Positions 17,834-26,470 are shown, numbered from the stretch's first letter. The stretch is 38,525 bases of DNA from Prevotella sp. (GCA_016901395.1 JAEAMQ010000086.1:1-38525), one strand, 5' to 3'. A program made the numbers and translations. Notes: generated by a model from the sequence alone, not told the origin.

Positions 17834-20026
17834 TTAGTTGCCTAATTCCAATTGATTCTTTACGAGATTGTAGTATGCGCCACGCTTCTTTGTGAGTGCT
17901 TCGTGATTGCCTGTCTCTACCACTTTTCCTTTATCCAATACCACTATCTGGTCAGCATTCTTCACCGTACTTAGGCGGTGCGCTACGATAACCACCGTCT
18001 TGCCTTTGTAAAACTCGTCAAGATGTTCCACAATCATACGCTCGTTGTTGGCATCGAGCGAGTTGGTAGCTTCGTCAAGAAAGATATAGTCGGGGTTCTT
18101 ATATACGGCTCTTGCTATCAGGATACGCTGTTTCTGTCCTTGGCTCAACCCCACACCATCGCGCCCTATCTTGGTGTTGTATTTTAAGGGCAGTCCCATC
18201 ACATAATCGTGAATACAGGCTATCTCGGCAGCCTTCTGCAATCGCTCTTTGTCTATCTCGCCATCATCTACGGCAATGTTTCTTGCTATGCTCTCGGAGA
18301 AGATTACACCGTCCTGCATCACCACGCCACACTGCCTGCGCCACCATTTCTTGTTGAGCGTGTTTACATCCGTCCCACCAATGGAGATTTGTCCGCCCAA
18401 TACAGGATAATAACCCAGCATGAGTTTAATGAGGGTGGTCTTCCCGCTGCCCGACGCACCCACGATGGCTGTTACCTTGCCTTTGGGGATTGTAAGGCTC
18501 ACATCATCAATGATAGTTTTCAGCGCGTGTGGGTCATATTTGAAGTTCACCGCTTCAAGGTCTATACCCTTGGCTTCGTCAGTCACTGCCGTCTGTAGTC
18601 CGTCTTTTCCATTCTCATCATCCACACTGTGTATCTCGTTGATACGTTCAAGGCTGATCTTCACATCCTGCACCGAATAGAAGAAACTCATCAGTTGCTC
18701 GACAGGTGAGTTGAGTTGTCCGATGATATACTGTACGGCAAGCATCATACCCAGTGTGAGTTGTCCGTGAATGACGGCTGTTGCTGCCACCACGGTGATG
18801 ACGATGTTTTTCAGTTCGTTGATAAAGATACTGCCTGCCTCCTGTGTCTGCTGGAGTTTAAGTGATTTCATCTGTACACCGAAGAGGTCTGCCTGCACGT
18901 CCTCCCATTCCCAACGTCTGCGCTGCTCACAATCTTGAAGTTTTATCTCCTGCATGGAGGTGATGAACTCGTAGGTCTTGTTGTTGTTGATGGCTTGCTG
19001 CTCAAAGAGCTCATAGTCGAGTACCTTTCTGCGTCTGAGGAAGAGTGCAAGCCAACCGCCATAAAGCAGGCTGCCGAGCATAAAGATAGCAAAGACAAGC
19101 CAATTATAGGATAGTAGTACAATACTGAACACCACAAAGGTGAAGAGCGAGAACACGATGTTTAAAGTTTGTTGTGTCAGAAACGAGTTCACACGGCTAT
19201 GGTCGCCCATACGCTGCATGAGGTCGCCCATCAGCTTGGTGTCAAAGAAAGACATCGGCAGCTTTAAGAGCTTGATGAAGAAGTCGCTCACAAGGGAAAT
19301 GTTGATCCGCATAGAGATATGCAGCAAAAGCCAACGGCGGATGAAGTCGATAGCGGTACGGCTCACCGTGAGCATCAGTTGTCCGAGAAGTATCAACCAG
19401 ATAAAGCTGATGTTCTGATTTTTGATGCCCACATCTACGATAGATTGGGTGAGGAAGGGCAGGATAAGTTGCAAAAGACTTCCCACGAGAAGTCCTAAGA
19501 CAATTTGACCGAAATAACGGCGGTATTGCCTGATATAACTGAAGAGGAATTTGAAAGAGCGTTCCTCTTTCATCTTATTTTCTATCTGCTTTTCAAAAAA
19601 TGCGGGGGTGGGCTCTAAGAACATTGCTATTCCCTTCTCCTCACCCCCCGACTGCGTACTGACCCAATGCTTCTTAAACTCTTCAAGATCGTACTTGACA
19701 AGTCCCTTAGCAGGGTCAGCAATATAGAAAGTCTCTCCATTCTTTACTTTATACAGCACCACAAAGTGGTTTTGATTCCAATGGAGGATGCAGGGTAATA
19801 CTACATTTACCAATTGATTTATTTCTACTCTCCCGCTAATAGTTTTTATCCCAATCTCTTTTACTGTTTCAGAAATGCTCAATAAAGAAACTCCCTCATT
19901 TGTAGAATAACAGTATTGAGATATAAATTCTGTAGAGTATTTTTTCCCAAAATAGCAGCAAACCATTTGCAGGCATGCAATTCCACAATTCATTGAGTCT
20001 GTTTGTCTATACGGTTTAAATCTCAT
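17834..20026 (-). CDS. C39-peptidase-containing ABC exporter of the RiPP cluster
   Basis: About 730 residues from the ATG at 20026; the longer reading from 20068 would overlap the previous gene by 32 nt. Peptidase domain 1-125 has catalytic Cys14 (SMNCGIAC), His87 (NQNHFVV) and Asp104 (IADPAKG), as needed to cut after a double glycine. The transmembrane domain (about 155-435) holds six helices. The nucleotide-binding domain has Walker A VGASGSGKTT, signature LSQGQKQR and Walker B FLDEATNS. It should remove the leader of the 59-residue precursor while exporting the modified core across the inner membrane. Preceded by 10 nt from the beta-barrel gene. Confidence 0.94.
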   Translation of the reverse strand: MRFKPYRQTDSMNCGIACLQMVCCYFGKKYSTEFISQYCYSTNEGVSLLSISETVKEIGIKTISGRVEINQLVNVVLPCILHWNQNHFVVLYKVKNGETFYIADPAKGLVKYDLEEFKKHWVSTQSGGEEKGIAMFLEPTPAFFEKQIENKMKEERSFKFLFSYIRQYRRYFGQIVLGLLVGSLLQLILPFLTQSIVDVGIKNQNISFIWLILLGQLMLTVSRTAIDFIRRWLLLHISMRINISLVSDFFIKLLKLPMSFFDTKLMGDLMQRMGDHSRVNSFLTQQTLNIVFSLFTFVVFSIVLLSYNWLVFAIFMLGSLLYGGWLALFLRRRKVLDYELFEQQAINNNKTYEFITSMQEIKLQDCEQRRRWEWEDVQADLFGVQMKSLKLQQTQEAGSIFINELKNIVITVVAATAVIHGQLTLGMMLAVQYIIGQLNSPVEQLMSFFYSVQDVKISLERINEIHSVDDENGKDGLQTAVTDEAKGIDLEAVNFKYDPHALKTIIDDVSLTIPKGKVTAIVGASGSGKTTLIKLMLGYYPVLGGQISIGGTDVNTLNKKWWRRQCGVVMQDGVIFSESIARNIAVDDGEIDKERLQKAAEIACIHDYVMGLPLKYNTKIGRDGVGLSQGQKQRILIARAVYKNPDYIFLDEATNSLDANNERMIVEHLDEFYKGKTVVIVAHRLSTVKNADQIVVLDKGKVVETGNHEALTKKRGAYYNLVKNQLELGN

Positions 20027-20036
20027 CTTGTATTTT

Positions 20037-22346
20037 TTATAGTCGGTTCTTTTCTGAGTTTCCAGCACCAGTGCCCTTATACTTGCTTTGGGATGTATTG
20101 AATTTATAGCGAAGGGTCAGTACAATTTCGCGGCTGTCTGACCAAGTCGTCTGCTCGCCCTGCATCTGCCCTGCATACATTATTACTCTACTCTTTTCGG
20201 TGTGAAAAAGGTCGTTGCCCTGTATACGGATGGAGAGTCGGTCGTTGAGCATTGACTTGGTCAGGCTGACATTGACGGCGCCATTGCTACGAGAGAAATA
20301 GGCGTTCTCTTGGTTGCCTTTTGTGGTGAGATAGGCATCGACAGATGCCACCCATCCATGACTGAAATCAAAGCTATTGTTGAGACTGAACTGGAAAAAT
20401 GGGGCATTCAGGCGGTAATTGTCGACAGTGGTATGGAGCGTAAGCCACTGCTTCTGCATTCCTATGCTCAGTTCGGGCGACCAGATGCCAATCTTCGGAG
20501 CAACAGCCACCTGTGCGATGACACTTTTCAGTGTAGGAATGTTGAGCTGTGTGATACGTGTCACAGCAGAGTTGTTCGCCATCTGCTCAGTCCAATATAT
20601 GATGGCATTCCGACGATCGTTGTAGCCAACAGTCAATTGCAGGAACTTCCAGACTCCCATCAGCGACAGGTCGTGGATATACTCATGGTTGAGTCGCGGA
20701 TTGCCTGACTGCAACAAGAAACGATTGCCATAGGTAACGTTATTGCTCAACTGCTGGTATGTCGGGCGGTTGGTCTTGGCGGTGTAGCCGAGTTGCATCT
20801 GTATCTGGCCGATCTGTGTACTCATAGAAAGGCTTGGAAACAGATTGCCGAACGAGCGGCTTTGCAGGTTGAGGTGCTGTCCATTCTCGTAGTAGTCGAA
20901 GTCCACCCATTCGTAGCGAAGTCCTGCGGTGAACTGGAAACGGGAAATCTGTCGGGTGTACTCTGCGAATGAGGCTATATGTGACTCCTTCAGTTTGGCA
21001 AACGAGGTTGGAACGTATTGTTCTGGGTTTATATAGTCATCATGACGAGTGGTGTGGGTATACTCCGCGCCGAAGGTCAGCCCTCCTCCCAGCAATGGAT
21101 AGTCCATCGTCAGTTTTGAGGCAAACATCTCGTTGCGCTCTTCGTTCCTTGAGTGGACGATACGGTTCTGTATGTCGCTTCTTTCGTCGTAGACAGCGGT
21201 GCTGCTGCTTTGATTCTTCAGATAGTCTGTATTGAAGTCAATGCCTACCTTTCCTATTTTGCCATTGTAGTATACATTCAAAAGGTGGTCGGGGCGATAT
21301 GAATCGACACCATTGGCGATATTCTCCACTCTGTCATACAATTCATGGTTAGCAGTGATCTCACTCGATAAGATGAGTCGGGCTTTAGCGTCTGGGCGTA
21401 CTTTTAGGGTGTATTTGAATCCAATGGAATTATCATCGTCTAACGCATAGTTAGTGCCGAATGAACTTGTCAGAGTCTGGCGTTTGTAGTTGCTATTCTG
21501 GTAGAATTTCTGTTGCCAAAGCGTGTCAGCCTCTACTAATGTTGTGTTGTTGCTCAGGTGGTGAATGTTATTCAAGCCATAGTATACCATACCGAACACA
21601 TCAAGGCGATTGCGGCGGTAGTTCCAGTTCAACTGCTCCACAAGATCGGTATTTTCCGACTGGTAATAGCTAGAACGCACATCGAAGCCGAAACCCTCAC
21701 CATTGACAGCCTTTGTTCTGATCTTTACCACAGCCTTGACGCTCGCGTCATACTTGGCACTGGGGTTAGTGATGAGCTCTATGCTCTTGATATTCTCCGA
21801 TTTCAGTTGGTCGAGTTCCGAAGCATCGCGCATCAGCTTTCCATTGATGTAGACGAGGGGTTTACCCTTTCCGAATACCTCAAAGCCTTCCTGCTTCTTG
21901 GTGATGCCGGGTATATGGGCCAGAACATCCTCACCCGTACCCAGCTTGCTCAATACGGTGTTCTCCACGTTGGTCTGAATGCCCTCTGGTGTCATACGAT
22001 AGGAAGGAATGCGACCTTTCACCACAATCTCGCTCAGCATCTGGTTGTCACACTGCATCTGTATGTCTCCCAGGTTGCTTTGTCGTGCCTGAATATACAG
22101 ACTTACATAACCCACACTCGATATTTTCAGCAGGTCATTTTGATTTTCGGTAGGAATGCTGAATGTTCCATCATCTTTCGTCATGACACCCTGAATGAAA
22201 GCGGAGTCGGTATGATTAAGAAGGACGACGTTGACATACGGCATGGGCTGCGAATGCTCGTCAATCACTCGTCCGTGAGTGATGTTTTGTCCATTCGCAG
22301 AAAGCGATACACCCCATACAATAAATGATAATATCAATAATTTCAT
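20037..22346 (-). CDS. Outer-membrane beta-barrel protein (TonB-receptor-like, OMP_b-brl family)
   Basis: 769 residues. Signal peptide 1-19 ending SANGQ, a carboxypeptidase-regulatory-like domain (about 22-95, THGRVIDEHSQPMPYVNVVL), a plug-like region (about 105-215, with VLAHIPGITKK and YINGKLM) and a long barrel rich in alternating aromatic strands up to the C terminus. These proteins resemble TonB-dependent receptors but lack the SusC hallmarks. Start overlaps the maturase stop by ATGA, so it belongs to the RiPP operon. It could carry the peptide across the outer membrane, take up something, or give self-protection; the sequence does not decide. Confidence 0.88.
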   Translation of the reverse strand: MKLLILSFIVWGVSLSANGQNITHGRVIDEHSQPMPYVNVVLLNHTDSAFIQGVMTKDDGTFSIPTENQNDLLKISSVGYVSLYIQARQSNLGDIQMQCDNQMLSEIVVKGRIPSYRMTPEGIQTNVENTVLSKLGTGEDVLAHIPGITKKQEGFEVFGKGKPLVYINGKLMRDASELDQLKSENIKSIELITNPSAKYDASVKAVVKIRTKAVNGEGFGFDVRSSYYQSENTDLVEQLNWNYRRNRLDVFGMVYYGLNNIHHLSNNTTLVEADTLWQQKFYQNSNYKRQTLTSSFGTNYALDDDNSIGFKYTLKVRPDAKARLILSSEITANHELYDRVENIANGVDSYRPDHLLNVYYNGKIGKVGIDFNTDYLKNQSSSTAVYDERSDIQNRIVHSRNEERNEMFASKLTMDYPLLGGGLTFGAEYTHTTRHDDYINPEQYVPTSFAKLKESHIASFAEYTRQISRFQFTAGLRYEWVDFDYYENGQHLNLQSRSFGNLFPSLSMSTQIGQIQMQLGYTAKTNRPTYQQLSNNVTYGNRFLLQSGNPRLNHEYIHDLSLMGVWKFLQLTVGYNDRRNAIIYWTEQMANNSAVTRITQLNIPTLKSVIAQVAVAPKIGIWSPELSIGMQKQWLTLHTTVDNYRLNAPFFQFSLNNSFDFSHGWVASVDAYLTTKGNQENAYFSRSNGAVNVSLTKSMLNDRLSIRIQGNDLFHTEKSRVIMYAGQMQGEQTTWSDSREIVLTLRYKFNTSQSKYKGTGAGNSEKNRL

Positions 22347-23650
22347 AATGTTTCGAAATATGTTTCTAAATATTTAACCAACCCTTTGTCATTCAACAGA
22401 CATACATCGTATGGCATTCTCTTTTCTATATAGCCTACACGGTATAGGTTACATCCGCCATCGCATACAGGCAAGTAACTGCAATGTAAGCACTTTTCGT
22501 CCGCAAACTTATCCGTAGATAATAAAAATTGAGAGGCAATCTCGAAATTAGTGATCCCTTTTCTCAAACTACCTATTTTTCTGTCACTTTTTCCTACGTC
22601 AGCCCAGCACTTGTACAATGCTCCTTGTGGGTCTACTACATATGCACTTTGGTCTGTACAAGTATATGAACTATTATTTAAGCATGGATACAGAGATTTC
22701 TTAGGCTTAATGCCCGAATTTGCGAGGAGAACCTCGAAATCATTTCTTTCATCAGTTGTCAATTCTAATGAAGAACGCTTCTCTGCGCACGCATCCAAGC
22801 CATTGTCCAAAATGTAAGTGTGGTAAATGTAGCAGTTTTTCCCTTTCCATCTCTCGGATAGTTCGTTGTAAAGCTTTATGTATTCATCTCGATTGTTCTT
22901 TCCAATATTTGTTCTTATTCCGATACAACAATTTGGCATTATCTCTGTTGCCAAGTCAATGTTTTCTATAATTTTCTCAAACGAAGATTTACCATTTTTC
23001 AAAACACGTGTTTTATTATGAGTTTCTTTTGCCCCATCTATTGTAATTTGAAGATAATCTAAGTTGACATCTGATAGGAATTTGCAGATATTCTCAGTTA
23101 GCAAATATCCATTTGAGACCATTGACGAACGTATCAATGGTAGTTTTACATTCTTACTGATGTTTTCATATATCCGCCGTATAGTGTCAAATGCAACCAG
23201 AGGTTCTCCACCATGCCAATTTAGACTAAACCTTTTGTAACCATCTTGCCTGTTTATGAAGTCTATTAGTTGTTCCTGTACTTCTTCAGACATAATATGA
23301 TTAGGCAAATTATGCTCGTAGCAATAAGGACATGCAAAGTTGCAGCTCAGGGTAGGGCAGACTATAAGCCCTAAGGTGTCGTGAGAATAGGAGTGTGCTA
23401 TTTTTCTGTACTTTAACATGTCTATATATTTCTGATCATCAGTTTCATTTACGAGTATTTTCTTTTTGACAAGATTTTGATAATCAGACTCACACAATTT
23501 ACTTTCTGCCAGTTCTGGCGAATATTGCAGAGAAGTAAATAAATTGTAGGTTTGCTTATTCAGTTTTGTAAATGACATCATTCTTGAATTAAACAAGCAA
23601 TACCCCAATTTTTCCGAATAGAATAATACATTAAAATTTGACCATTTCAT
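22343..23650 (-). CDS. Radical SAM/SPASM peptide maturase
   Basis: 435 residues. An N-terminal domain (about 1-85) resembles the precursor-binding part of RiPP maturases. The radical SAM motif is CNFACPYC (Cys103, Cys107, Cys110), after LIVCPTLS, followed by NWHGGEPL and SNGYLLT. The C-terminal SPASM region has Cys-rich blocks (CTDQSAYVVDPQGALYKCW and CLHCSYLPVCDGGC) that bind extra iron-sulfur clusters. Together with the GG-leader precursor 74 nt upstream, it most likely installs a crosslink or epimer in the core peptide. The precise chemistry (thioether, C-C or other) is not readable. Confidence 0.93.
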   Translation of the reverse strand: MKWSNFNVLFYSEKLGYCLFNSRMMSFTKLNKQTYNLFTSLQYSPELAESKLCESDYQNLVKKKILVNETDDQKYIDMLKYRKIAHSYSHDTLGLIVCPTLSCNFACPYCYEHNLPNHIMSEEVQEQLIDFINRQDGYKRFSLNWHGGEPLVAFDTIRRIYENISKNVKLPLIRSSMVSNGYLLTENICKFLSDVNLDYLQITIDGAKETHNKTRVLKNGKSSFEKIIENIDLATEIMPNCCIGIRTNIGKNNRDEYIKLYNELSERWKGKNCYIYHTYILDNGLDACAEKRSSLELTTDERNDFEVLLANSGIKPKKSLYPCLNNSSYTCTDQSAYVVDPQGALYKCWADVGKSDRKIGSLRKGITNFEIASQFLLSTDKFADEKCLHCSYLPVCDGGCNLYRVGYIEKRMPYDVCLLNDKGLVKYLETYFETL

Positions 23651-23676
23651 ACTGCTAATTGTGTGTTTTTATTGTA

Positions 23677-23699
23677 GTGGGAAGAACTAGTCTTCCCAC
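23677..23699 (-). terminator. Hairpin between precursor and maturase (attenuator or mRNA stabiliser)
   Basis: GTGGGAAGA (23677-23685), loop ACTAG, TCTTCCCAC (23691-23699): a perfect 9-bp stem. On the transcribed strand no T run follows, so it may be a leaky terminator or a processing/stability element that raises precursor over maturase. Confidence 0.65.
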
Positions 23700-23723
23700 C
23701 ATAATCAATAGGAATAAAAAATA

Positions 23724-23903
23724 CTAAGGCTTAGGCTCTTCTTTAGAGGTATTCTTTACAGGCTCCTCATTTTTTTCGCCTGTGATACATCCTTTCAGGC
23801 AAACACTAAATTCGCTTGATTGGCCACCGTTGATACCTTCCAGTTCATCAGTAAGAACATCAGAGGCAGGAATGATTTCGTTGAACTCAATTTTTTCTTT
23901 CAT
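23724..23903 (-). CDS. RiPP precursor peptide with double-glycine leader (TIGR04149-like)
   Basis: 59 codons, ATG at 23903, TAG at 23726-23724, too short for many gene callers. Leader residues 1-27 begin MKEKIEFNEI and end with LTDELEGINGG, the ELxGIxGG pattern cut by C39 peptidases. The core would start at Gln28 and run 32 residues; it holds two cysteines (Cys35 and Cys40 in VCLKGC) and a Lys/Glu/Pro-rich tail ending KEEPKP. It matches the GG-Bacteroidales precursor family. It is the first gene of the maturase-barrel-exporter operon, with an A-rich ribosome site (AAAGAATAAAAA) ahead of the ATG and two operator palindromes upstream. Product activity is unknown; bacteriocin or signal are both possible. 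Confidence 0.88.
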   Translation of the reverse strand: MKEKIEFNEIIPASDVLTDELEGINGGQSSEFSVCLKGCITGEKNEEPVKNTSKEEPKP

Positions 23904-23999
23904 TTTTTTATTCTTTTGTGCCTTCTTATAGCTTCCGGCATTGCTCCTATAACCAGTTAGGTCTGTTTTATAATCTTGTCGACTTGATTATTTCTGTTG

Positions 24000-24007
24000 C
24001 AAATATA
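24000..24007 (-). promoter_or_regulatory. -7 box of the RiPP operon
   Basis: The minus strand reads TATATTTG, matching TAnnTTTG, exactly 23 nt from operator A. The leader to the precursor ATG would be about 90 nt. Confidence 0.7.
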
Positions 24008-24030
24008 TTTAGCTATCCAAATTATTTCAC

Positions 24031-24044
24031 TACACAAAAGTGTA
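24031..24044. promoter_or_regulatory. Operator A, palindrome TACACAAAAGTGTA
   Basis: Perfect 14-bp inverted repeat (TACAC-N4-GTGTA). Lies 23 nt upstream of the RiPP -7 box and 39 bp from operator B. Likely binding site of the LuxR-type regulator at 24904. Confidence 0.8.
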
Positions 24045-24069
24045 ATTGTGCACTTGTCGGTTTTATTAT

Positions 24070-24083
24070 TACACAAAAGTGTA
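24070..24083. promoter_or_regulatory. Operator B, palindrome TACACAAAAGTGTA
   Basis: Identical to operator A, starts 39 bp away and ends one base before the acyltransferase stop codon at 24085. Confidence 0.78.
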
Positions 24084-24084
24084 A

Positions 24085-24714
24085 TCATGCTGCCTTACAA
24101 AGATCACCATATTTGGAAAAAAAGCCATTGATACCTCTTTTGCTGGAACATACAGGAACGGTCTCCGATGTCAGGTAGTCTATGGATTTTCCTATCTGGC
24201 GTGTGCCAAATCCCAATACCTTCATTACTTTTAATAGTTTGCTGTCAATCTCTGCAATCATATAGCTGTACTTGTCCTCTACTATCGGCTTTACTGCCAA
24301 TGCCATTAACCGCTTGAACAATGTCAATGTAGATAGTCCCGAATCCTTTGCAACAGCAAAGCGTCCGATATGCCAATAACTATATTTTTCTTCCTCATGT
24401 ACTGCATGCAAAGGGTTTATACCATAGACTTTCTCTATCGGAAGAGTCTTGTGCTTATCCCAATGAAAGCTCCTGATGCAACCAATCATATTCCCAAAGT
24501 AGTTTCTTACAATATAGATACAAGATTTCTCGTCATACAGATATTCCTCTTCTTCAAGCACTGATTTGATATCTTTACTTATCTCTTCCTCTGTGAACGA
24601 AGACAGATGATGGGAATAATTCTCCCTGACTACGAAATTGGCGATTTCATTCAGACAGGATTTATCTGCCCTGAATATCTCATACTCTTTGAATGATGCA
24701 ACTTTCTTTTCCAT
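24085..24714 (-). CDS. LuxI/GNAT-like acyltransferase
   Basis: 209 residues, soluble. The first third is charged and helical; CIYIVRNYFGNMIGCIRSF (65-83) looks like the central strands of a GNAT fold. YWHIGRFAV (113-121) resembles the E/W-x-x-RF-V segment of LuxI synthases and of related N-acyl amino acid synthases. A helix (TLFKRLMALAV) and the GFGTRQIGKS turn follow. This suggests transfer of an acyl group from acyl-carrier protein to a small amine, perhaps to make a signal; the substrate is not determined. It is transcribed away from the luxR gene under operators C/D, and sits upstream of the RiPP operon on the same strand. Confidence 0.65.
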   Translation of the reverse strand: MEKKVASFKEYEIFRADKSCLNEIANFVVRENYSHHLSSFTEEEISKDIKSVLEEEEYLYDEKSCIYIVRNYFGNMIGCIRSFHWDKHKTLPIEKVYGINPLHAVHEEEKYSYWHIGRFAVAKDSGLSTLTLFKRLMALAVKPIVEDKYSYMIAEIDSKLLKVMKVLGFGTRQIGKSIDYLTSETVPVCSSKRGINGFFSKYGDLCKAA

Positions 24715-24744
24715 AACGATTCCTTTTTATTTAATTTTATACGG

Positions 24745-24752
24745 CAAAAATA
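24745..24752 (-). promoter_or_regulatory. -7 box of the acyltransferase gene
   Basis: The minus strand reads TATTTTTG. It lies 22 nt from operator C, nearly the same spacing as in the RiPP and ThiF promoters. Confidence 0.7.
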
Positions 24753-24774
24753 GTGACCGCTCAAATATGCATAC

Positions 24775-24788
24775 TACACTTTTGTGTA
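24775..24788. promoter_or_regulatory. Operator C, palindrome TACACTTTTGTGTA
   Basis: Reverse complement of operators A/B, in the divergent spacer between acyltransferase and luxR; starts 39 bp before operator D. Confidence 0.8.
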
Positions 24789-24813
24789 ATTTGTCTTTTT
24801 CTGATTAACATTT

Positions 24814-24827
24814 TACACTTTTGTGTA
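24814..24827. promoter_or_regulatory. Operator D, palindrome TACACTTTTGTGTA
   Basis: Identical to operator C and adjacent to the luxR promoter, pointing to autoregulation. Confidence 0.8.
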
Positions 24828-24830
24828 GTC

Positions 24831-24865
24831 TTTTGATGTTATTTCGAAGAAAAAGAGTATTTTTG
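24831..24865 (+). promoter_or_regulatory. Promoter of the luxR gene
   Basis: TTTTG around 24831-24835 and -7 box TATTTTTG at 24858-24865, separated by 22 nt. Unlike the other three promoters of this group, it keeps a TTTG-like -33 element next to the operator. Confidence 0.6.
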
Positions 24866-24903
24866 CTATAAGATTTAAGTAAAGAACTTAATATATCCAC
24901 CAT

Positions 24904-25659
24904 ATGACAGATGTAAAAGATTTCTTTATAGCATCGAACACCGTGCGCAATGCACCAGACTATGATTCACATGTACTATCTACATTGGTTCAAACGGTAG
25001 AGGCATTTGCACGTGTGACTTATCAGAGTGTTTACTTGATAGATTACTACAGGCAGGAGTTTCTTTATGTATCAGACAATCCTTTATTTCTTTGTGGGCA
25101 TACAGCAAAGGAAGTAAAGGAATTAGGGTACAGCTTTTACTTGGAACATGTGCCGGAGGAGGAACAAAAAATGCTTGTTGAGCTGAACAGCAGTGGTTTT
25201 AAGTTCTTTGATACTTTCGACAACGTTGATAAATACCAATGCTCCATGTCCTATCATTTTCATTTGAAGAGTGGAACAAGGAGCAAACTGATCAACCATC
25301 AGCTTACTCCCATTCTATTGACCGATGAGGGCAAGATATGGATTGGTATGTGTGTTGTTTCCCTATCTTCACATAAAACAGTTGGACATGTCGAATTCCA
25401 CAAAAATGGGCTTCTTAACTATTGGAGGTATTCTTTCGAAGGACATCGGTGGAGAGAATGTGAGGGCATTGCACTCAAAGAAGAGGAACTTGAAGTACTC
25501 AGACTATCTGCAGCTGGTCTTACGATGGCAGAAATTGCAGACAGGATGTACCGCTCGTTAGACTCCATTAAATTCTACAAACGCCACGCCTTTGAAAAAT
25601 TAGGCGTGGCGAATATCACAGAAGCTATTTCAAGAGCTGAATTAAATAAACTTTTTTAA
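24904..25659 (+). CDS. PAS-LuxR family transcriptional regulator
   Basis: 251 residues. The N-terminal two thirds (about 35-165) look like a PAS-type sensor (VYLIDYYRQEFLYVSDNP, then FHLKSG, LTPILLTDEGKIWIGMCVVSL). The C-terminal GerE/LuxR helix-turn-helix (about 188-245) reads EELEVLRLSAAGLTMAEIADRM with the recognition segment SLDSIKFYKRHAFEKLGV. It is the only obvious regulator between the integrase and mobilization modules. Five identical palindromes mark its own promoter, the divergent acyltransferase, the ThiF gene and the RiPP operon, so it most likely controls them. The PAS domain may sense the product of the neighbouring enzymes; that is inference. Confidence 0.88.
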   Translation: MTDVKDFFIASNTVRNAPDYDSHVLSTLVQTVEAFARVTYQSVYLIDYYRQEFLYVSDNPLFLCGHTAKEVKELGYSFYLEHVPEEEQKMLVELNSSGFKFFDTFDNVDKYQCSMSYHFHLKSGTRSKLINHQLTPILLTDEGKIWIGMCVVSLSSHKTVGHVEFHKNGLLNYWRYSFEGHRWRECEGIALKEEELEVLRLSAAGLTMAEIADRMYRSLDSIKFYKRHAFEKLGVANITEAISRAELNKLF

Positions 25660-25670
25660 AGTAGTAACTT

Positions 25671-26420
25671 TTATTGTAAAAGTGAGGATAGATAGAATTT
25701 AGGAAAATAATGAATGTCTTTTCCTATAGCAAGATTATACATTGCCGTTGTACATAATCCTGCTGCAATCCATGATGCGATCGATAGCTGTGGAGGTGGC
25801 AACGTCTCACTTTCTTCCCTATATTGAGAAACAATTTTATCCAACCATTCCTTTGGTTGATTCCAGAAAGCTCCATGCCCTGTAACGTAATCAGCTACCT
25901 TCAATTCAAATCCTTTGGGCTCTTCTGACAGTTCGGATATGGCATGTCCCAATGGGTCTACAACTGTAACAAAGCCTGCCCAACCAAAATTGTAGGGATG
26001 CAGTACGGGAATTTTTCTTTCCTTGCAAATCTTGTCAAAGACAAAAGGAGTCTCATCTATGAAATCCAATGCATTGATTGCTACATCATGACCATTCAAT
26101 AAATTCTCAATGTTACTCGGGGTCAAGAACTCCGTTTGATAGTCTATCTGCGCATTGGGATTGATACTCAGCAAACGCTCAGCCAGACACGCTGCTTTGT
26201 ATTTGCCAATGTCATTCTCCGTATAGTTCTGTCTGTTAAGGTTGCTTTTCTCAACCTTATCACCATCGACAATGGTTATATGCTCGAAACCAAACCGCAA
26301 AGCACATTCAGCCACGATACTACCTATACCTGCACCACCAAGGAAAATTTTATAATCCTTGATAATACTTTGTTCCCTTTCGCTCACATAGAGTCTGTTT
26401 CTACTGTATCTTTCTTCCAT
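25671..26420 (-). CDS. ThiF-family (E1-like) adenylyltransferase
   Basis: 249 residues from the ATG at 26420 (a TTG start would add two). Rossmann motif FLGGAGIGSIVAE (26-38), then IVDGDKVEKSNLNRQ (50-64), the ATP-binding core of MoeB/ThiF/E1 enzymes. The CxxC zinc pairs of ThiF/MoeB are absent and no catalytic Cys is obvious, so it may only adenylate a carboxyl group. It is convergent with luxR (11 nt apart) and has operator E 51 nt upstream. A role with the acyltransferase in making a small molecule, or in tailoring the peptide C terminus, is possible. It is not part of thiamine synthesis, which is complete elsewhere in the window. Confidence 0.85.
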   Translation of the reverse strand: MEERYSRNRLYVSEREQSIIKDYKIFLGGAGIGSIVAECALRFGFEHITIVDGDKVEKSNLNRQNYTENDIGKYKAACLAERLLSINPNAQIDYQTEFLTPSNIENLLNGHDVAINALDFIDETPFVFDKICKERKIPVLHPYNFGWAGFVTVVDPLGHAISELSEEPKGFELKVADYVTGHGAFWNQPKEWLDKIVSQYREESETLPPPQLSIASWIAAGLCTTAMYNLAIGKDIHYFPKFYLSSLLQ

Positions 26421-26439
26421 AATCAATAATTATTTTTGG

Positions 26440-26447
26440 CAAAAGTA
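26440..26447 (-). promoter_or_regulatory. -7 box of the ThiF-like gene
   Basis: The minus strand reads TACTTTTG, 23 nt from operator E; the leader before the ATG would be very short (about 13 nt). Confidence 0.68.
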
Positions 26448-26470
26448 GAAGCAACAATACAAATATGCAC

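Noticed and set aside
25671..26420. ThiF for thiamine thiazole synthesis
   Set aside because: The zinc CxxC pairs are absent, no thiS or thiG is nearby, the thiamine operon uses Thi4, and the gene shares its operator with the RiPP regulon.
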